This document shows positions 59,389-64,000 of a DNA stretch of 64,000 bases, piece by piece. The position numbers and the translations under genes are program-made. Under the pieces are notes generated by a model that did not search any database, was not told where the DNA came from, and saw nothing but the letters and a program-made list of their open reading frames with translations. Origin of the DNA: an uncultured Allobosea sp. (GTDB taxonomy: Bacteria > Pseudomonadota > Alphaproteobacteria > Rhizobiales > Beijerinckiaceae); assembly GCF_945957345.1 (NCBI RefSeq), contig NZ_CAMFKW010000007.1, forward strand, positions 86,919 to 150,918, in the 5' to 3' direction. How positions within the stretch are numbered: position 1 is the stretch's first letter; each line of letters opens with the position of its first letter.

Positions 59389-62300
59389 TGCGCCGGCTCC
59401 TCACCATTCCCCGTCTCGCGCTCTTGGCTCTGCTGCTGACGGCGGGCTTCCTCTTCTCGGCCCATTTCGGCGGCTTCGCCCAGAACGCCCAGACCGATCG
59501 CGGCGTCGTCGCCGACCTCATCTCCAAGGCTCTGTCGAGCGATACCAGCCAGGTCTCGATCGGCGCGGTCAACGGCGCGCTCTCCTCCGATGTTGAGATC
59601 CGCGACATCGTGCTCTCGGATCGCGACGGCGCGTGGCTGAGGCTCGATCGCGTCCGCCTGATCTGGACCCGCAGCGCGCTTCTGCTGCGCCGGCTCGATG
59701 TCGACCGGCTGGAGATCGGCAAGCTCGAGATCCTGCGCAAGCCCGTGCGGCAGCCGGCCGGCACGGCACCGCCGAGCAACGAGCCGATCCTGCCCGAGCT
59801 GCCGCTCAAGGTCATCATCCGCGCGCTCCAGCTCAACGAACTCGCGCTTGGCGAGCCGGTGTTCGGCGTTGCCGCCCGCCTCAGCGCCAATGGTGCGGCG
59901 CGCCTGGGGCCGCCCAATGAAGGGCTCGACCTCAAGTTCGAAGCGAAGCGGCTCGACATGGGCGGGCTCTTCGACGTCACCCTGTCCTTCGTGCCGGAAA
60001 GCACGCGCCTGCAGCTCGCCGCGAAGCTCGACGAGCCGGCGGGCGGACTGATCTCGAAGGTCGCGGGCCTGCCGGGCGAACCGCCGGTCAAACTCGACCT
60101 CACGGGCGACGGTCCGCTCGATTCCTTCCGCTCCAGCCTCACATTCACGGCAGGGCCCACGATCGGCGCCAATGGTTCGGCCACGCTGACCCGCGCCGGT
60201 GTCGAGCGCTCGCTCGCGCTTGCGCTAGACGCCCGTATCGAAGGCCTGATGCCGGCGCCCGTGGCGCCGGTCTTCGCCGGCTCGACCAGGCTCGACGGCG
60301 CGGTCGGCTTTCGCGACGACAGCGGTATCGAGATCCGCAACCTCGCGCTGGTCTCGGCCCTGGCGCGCCTCGATGTGCTCGGCCGCTACAATCCCGACAA
60401 GACGGTCGACCTGCGCGTCACGGCGGCGGCCCGCCCGAATGCCGATGGCCGCACCGTCGCTTCCGGCACAGAGATCGGCAAGCTCGCCTTCGACGCGACG
60501 ATCCGCGGCCCGGTGGCCGGGCCGACCGTCGTCGCCAAGCTCGACGCAAGCGACGCCAAGCTGCCGGCCGGACAGTTCGGCAAGGTCGCGCTCACCTTCA
60601 ACGCCGCGCCGACCGGCACGATCGGCGAGCCCGGCACCCGCATCGCCTTGACCTCCGATGGCGAGGCGAGCGGGATCGTGCTGGCCGACAAGGCGCTGAT
60701 GCGCGCCGTCGGCGACAAGGTCACCTTCACCTTGCGCGGCACCGGCAATGACGATGCCACGGCTGATTTCGAGATGTTGAAGCTCGCGATGTCCGGCGTC
60801 GAGCTGGACTACAGGGGCAAGCTTGGCCAGGCGCGCATGCTCGGCCAGCTCAAGGCGGCGCTGCCCGATCTCGCCCGTCTGAGCGGCTTGGCCGGGCGTC
60901 CGCTCGGGGGCAGGGCGGATATCACCGCCGATCTCGACGCGACGCCGCGCCTCAACAACTACACGGCGACGCTCGCCGGCAAGGCCGAGCGCCTCGCCAC
61001 CGGTGAAGCTGCGCTCGACCGCCTGCTCGCCGGCAACCTGACGCTTGCCGGCCGCGTCAACGCGCTCGCCGGCGACTACACCGTGACCGGCCTGCGCGTC
61101 GCAGGCCAGCATGCAGCCTTCACCGCCGACGGCTCGATCGGCCAGCAGCAATCCGACCTGAAGCTCGCGCTGAACCTGCCCGATCTCAAGCGCGCCGATC
61201 CGCGTCTTTCCGGCCGTGGCGACGTGACAGCCCAGATCACCGGGCCGCAGAACAGGCTCGACGCCACGGCTCGTATCGCCGTCGCCAATGCCACTGCGCT
61301 CGCCCGGCCGATCCCGCGCTTGACCATCGATGCCGTTGCCAAGGACCTGCAAGGCGCGCTCGACGCCAGCGTCACCCTCGCCGGCGAGGTCGATTCCAAG
61401 CCGGCCACAGGCTCGCTGCGGCTCGCGCGCCAGCCCGACGACAGCTGGAACCTCTCGACACTGGATTTCGCCCTCGGCTCCGTCCGCCTGAATGGTGGCC
61501 TGACGCTTGATCCGGCGAGCCGCGCCGCCGGGCGCCTGACGCTCGCCGCCCGCAATCTCGACGACCTCTCGGCGCTGGCGCTGACCAAGCTCGGCGGCCA
61601 GCTCGATGCCGATATCGTGCTGGCAGCGCCGGAAGATCGGCAGGATATCGACCTGACCGCCCGTGGCTCGCGACTGGTCGGCCCCTCGCTGATGATCGAC
61701 AAGCTCGACGCTCGCGCGAACGCGAAGGACATCTATGGCCGCCCGATGCTCGATGCCGCGATCGCCATCGATCGCGCCGTCGCGGCCGGCGAGGCGATCA
61801 GCGGCATCCGCTTCGATTCGAAGGGCGCTCCCGATGCCAGCGCCTTCACGCTGAGCGCCAATGCCCGAGGCTTCGCCCTGAAGGGCGCCGGCCGGCTCGT
61901 CCCCGGCGAGCCCTTGAAGCTGGAACTCGCCTCCTTCGACGCGCGCCGCGATGGCCGCGCGATCACGCTCGCCAATCCCGCCGCATTCAGCTTCCCCGCT
62001 TCCGGCGTCGAAATCGCCAATCTCGCGCTGCTGATCGACAAGGGGCGGGTGACGCTCCACGGCCGCGCCGGCGAGACGCTCGACCTGCGCTTTGCCGCCC
62101 GCGACGTGCCGCTCTCCGCGGCAAGCATCGCCGTGCCCAGCCTGAAGCTCGGCGGCACGCTGAATGCCGAGGCGCAGGTCAAGGGCAGGCCCGGCGATCT
62201 TTCGGGGCCGTGGAAACTCAGGATCGCGCAGCTCGTCACGCCGGAAACCCGCCAGGCAGGCCTGCCGCCGGTCGAGATTCAGGGTGAGGGCGCATTCAAG

Positions 62301-63707
62301 GGCAATGCCGCCGGCATCGCCGCGACGGTCAACGCCGGCAAGGGGGCCAGCCTTACGTTGCGCGGCACCGCACCGCTCAACGCCACCGGGCCGCTGGACC
62401 TTTCCGCACAAGGACGAGTCGATGCAGCACTCGCCAACACGATCCTGGGAGCGAGCGGGCAGCGCGTCACAGGCGTCGTCGCCCTCGACATGCGAGCCGG
62501 TGGAACCGCTTCCGCCCCGCATCTCGGCGGCAACGCGACGCTCTCGGGCGGCAGCTTCACCGACGCCCTGCAAGGCATACGCCTCAATGCCATCGAGGCG
62601 CGGATCGCCGCCAATGGCGACAACCTGACGATCGAGCGCGCCTCCGCGCAGACGCCGAACGGCGGCACCATTTCCGCAAGTGGCCAGGTCAAGGTCGACC
62701 CGGCCGCGGGTTTCCCCGGCAACATCCGCATCCGCGGCGACCGCGCCCAGCTCGTCTCAAGCGGTCTGGTGACGGCGGTGGCGGGGCTCGACCTCGAAGT
62801 CGCCGGCCCCTTGGCGCAGCGCCCGCGCCTCAGCGGCCGGATCGACATCGCCTCGCTCGAAGTTTCAGTGCCGGACCGCTTGCCAACGACGCTTCGCCCG
62901 GTGGACGGTATCAAGCATGTGAATGCGAAGGGCGCGGCCGCCGCCCGCCTCGCTGCCGCTCGCAAGGCGCAGCGGGCTAAGGGGCGTGGCGGACGAGCTA
63001 CGCCGGCCTTCGATGCGACGCTCGCCCTGACAGTCTCCGCTCCCAGCAAGGTCTTCATCCGCGGCCGCGGCATCGATGCCGAGCTCGGCGGCGAGATTCG
63101 CGTCGGCGGCACCTCCTCGGCGCCCGCGTTGGATGGCGGCTTCGAATTGCGTCGCGGCCGGCTCAGCGTCCTGACCCAGCGGCTCGATTTCAGCCGCGGC
63201 CGGCTGACCTTCGCCGGCGGCCTGATTCCCGATCTCGATTTCATCGCCCAGACCAGCGCTGGTGACGTGACCGCCAGGATCGTCATCAGCGGCCCGGCCG
63301 ATCAGCCGGTCTTCACCTTCACCTCGCAACCCGAATTGCCGCCGGACGAGGTGCTGTCGCGATTGCTCTTTGCCCGCGCCTCGGGCTCGCTCTCGCCGTT
63401 CCAGGCGCTGCAGCTTGCGCAGGCGGCGGCGCAGTTTGCCGGCGGCGGCGGCGACGACACCTTCGAGCGGCTGCGCAAATCGCTGGGCGTCGACAATCTC
63501 GACATCCAGATGGGCGCGGGCGGCCCGACGGTTGGAGCCTCGCGCTATATCAGCGACAACATCTCGGTCGGCGTGAAGGTCGGCTCCAAGCCGGAGGATA
63601 GTGGCGTCTCGGTCGGCATCGACGTGACCAAGCGCCTGAAGCTCCAGGCCGAGACCGGAGCGGACGGCAGCGCCGCCGTCGGAATCGGCGCCGAGTGGGA
63701 ATACTGA
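59388..63707 (+). CDS. tamB: Translocation and assembly module protein TamB
   Basis: A 1439-residue AsmA-like protein. One N-terminal helix (IPRLALLALLLTAGFLFSAH) anchors it in the inner membrane; a very long beta-rich region with repeating beta-helix motifs spans the periplasm, and the C-terminal DUF490 domain starts near FDATLALTVSAPSKVFIRGR. The end has GVDNLDIQMGAGGPTVGASR and ISVGVKVGSKPEDSGVSVGI with a final aromatic strand. It forms a bridge for lipids or proteins to TamA. The start shares one base with the tamA stop (TGATG at 59386-59390). Long open frames in other phases across it are artefacts of GC content. Confidence 0.94.
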   Translation: MRRLLTIPRLALLALLLTAGFLFSAHFGGFAQNAQTDRGVVADLISKALSSDTSQVSIGAVNGALSSDVEIRDIVLSDRDGAWLRLDRVRLIWTRSALLLRRLDVDRLEIGKLEILRKPVRQPAGTAPPSNEPILPELPLKVIIRALQLNELALGEPVFGVAARLSANGAARLGPPNEGLDLKFEAKRLDMGGLFDVTLSFVPESTRLQLAAKLDEPAGGLISKVAGLPGEPPVKLDLTGDGPLDSFRSSLTFTAGPTIGANGSATLTRAGVERSLALALDARIEGLMPAPVAPVFAGSTRLDGAVGFRDDSGIEIRNLALVSALARLDVLGRYNPDKTVDLRVTAAARPNADGRTVASGTEIGKLAFDATIRGPVAGPTVVAKLDASDAKLPAGQFGKVALTFNAAPTGTIGEPGTRIALTSDGEASGIVLADKALMRAVGDKVTFTLRGTGNDDATADFEMLKLAMSGVELDYRGKLGQARMLGQLKAALPDLARLSGLAGRPLGGRADITADLDATPRLNNYTATLAGKAERLATGEAALDRLLAGNLTLAGRVNALAGDYTVTGLRVAGQHAAFTADGSIGQQQSDLKLALNLPDLKRADPRLSGRGDVTAQITGPQNRLDATARIAVANATALARPIPRLTIDAVAKDLQGALDASVTLAGEVDSKPATGSLRLARQPDDSWNLSTLDFALGSVRLNGGLTLDPASRAAGRLTLAARNLDDLSALALTKLGGQLDADIVLAAPEDRQDIDLTARGSRLVGPSLMIDKLDARANAKDIYGRPMLDAAIAIDRAVAAGEAISGIRFDSKGAPDASAFTLSANARGFALKGAGRLVPGEPLKLELASFDARRDGRAITLANPAAFSFPASGVEIANLALLIDKGRVTLHGRAGETLDLRFAARDVPLSAASIAVPSLKLGGTLNAEAQVKGRPGDLSGPWKLRIAQLVTPETRQAGLPPVEIQGEGAFKGNAAGIAATVNAGKGASLTLRGTAPLNATGPLDLSAQGRVDAALANTILGASGQRVTGVVALDMRAGGTASAPHLGGNATLSGGSFTDALQGIRLNAIEARIAANGDNLTIERASAQTPNGGTISASGQVKVDPAAGFPGNIRIRGDRAQLVSSGLVTAVAGLDLEVAGPLAQRPRLSGRIDIASLEVSVPDRLPTTLRPVDGIKHVNAKGAAAARLAAARKAQRAKGRGGRATPAFDATLALTVSAPSKVFIRGRGIDAELGGEIRVGGTSSAPALDGGFELRRGRLSVLTQRLDFSRGRLTFAGGLIPDLDFIAQTSAGDVTARIVISGPADQPVFTFTSQPELPPDEVLSRLLFARASGSLSPFQALQLAQAAAQFAGGGGDDTFERLRKSLGVDNLDIQMGAGGPTVGASRYISDNISVGVKVGSKPEDSGVSVGIDVTKRLKLQAETGADGSAAVGIGAEWEY

Positions 63708-64000
63708 GCCCGCGTCGCTCGGGAATCAGGCTGCGAAGAGATTCGGCCTGAATCCGCTTCTCGGCGATGCGATTCCCCGTTTTCGCAGGACAAAAACCTC
63801 TTGTGCGGTGCCGTTGGGGTTAATGCTTGGTGAATTTCGCCGCTCAAAGCGTGGCTCCCCTGCAACACCGGTTTCCAAAGCACCCCATTCACAGGTCCGA
63901 GAGCTGGATCGTGGTTGATCGGCGGGGCGGCATTCGTATGGTGGAAATGCGTCGGGACGTTCCCGGTCGCTGTTTTTCGCCTTCGCCTCCGAAATAGGTC
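63708..64000. other. Gene-free end of window after tamB
   Basis: 293 bases without a recognisable gene. Weak inverted words (GATTCGG with CTGAATC) near 63750 could fold, but no clear terminator with T-run is seen. A gene may start beyond the window. Confidence 0.4.

Overview
The window is a 64 kb piece of a GC-rich chromosome. It looks like an alphaproteobacterium of the order Hyphomicrobiales (Rhizobiales), probably near Bosea, Methylobacterium or Bradyrhizobium. This rests on codon use, an ethylmalonyl-CoA pathway gene pair (ccr, mcd), lysC divergent from ubiG, a tamA-tamB pair, many ABC uptake systems, and GC-rich palindromic repeats between genes. The assignment is inference; no rRNA or other marker gene is present.

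Layout. Positions 1-1727 hold the end of an amino-acid ABC ATPase gene and an FAD amine/amino-acid oxidase. Positions 1794-10295 (minus strand) are a catabolic operon: a peptide-type binding protein, hydantoinase/oxoprolinase subunits A and B, two Dpp-type permeases and an M20 metallohydrolase. A divergent GntR regulator and an opine-dehydrogenase-like gene follow (10503-12289). A palindrome lies on the operon promoter. Positions 12295-14670 are a genomic scar: a decayed IS3-family element with a duplicated end, a piece of ribonucleotide reductase nrdA cut exactly at the IS end, and an inverted piece of a phage portal gene, all on the 3' side of a tRNA-Ser(GCU).

Positions 14988-17739 are a TPP-riboswitch thiamine operon (thiO-thiS-thiG-thiE, no thiC). 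Next come a SelW-like protein, an M32 carboxypeptidase, an old-yellow-enzyme reductase, an enoyl-CoA hydratase/transglutaminase pair and a MarR-HlyD-RND efflux operon (22820-27624). Positions 27914-41958 are dense housekeeping and accessory genes: lysC, ubiG, a MarR regulator divergent from a cysteine-synthase-like enzyme, ccr, a chemoreceptor, a GST behind a perfect palindrome, mcd, cytochrome b561 behind an Irr-like box, and a carbamoyltransferase paralogue coupled to a DMT permease. Positions 41995-49513 carry a GGDEF-EAL protein, a periplasmic cyclic phosphodiesterase, a CoA-transferase/dehydratase pair and a zinc alcohol dehydrogenase. Positions 49590-54244 are a complete branched-chain-type ABC transporter (livKHMGF). 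The end has an alkyl-sulfatase-like MBL hydrolase, a DUF4142 protein, a MhpD-like hydratase and tamA-tamB.

How the genes work together: ccr and mcd are two of the signature enzymes for C2 assimilation by the ethylmalonyl-CoA pathway, and the CoA-transferase/dehydratase pair at 46-48 kb may act on related C5 dicarboxylic acids. The 1.8-12.3 kb block looks like a self-contained, locally regulated system for taking up and opening a cyclic amide or opine-like nitrogen compound. No CRISPR array, toxin-antitoxin pair, secretion machine or known defence system was recognised.
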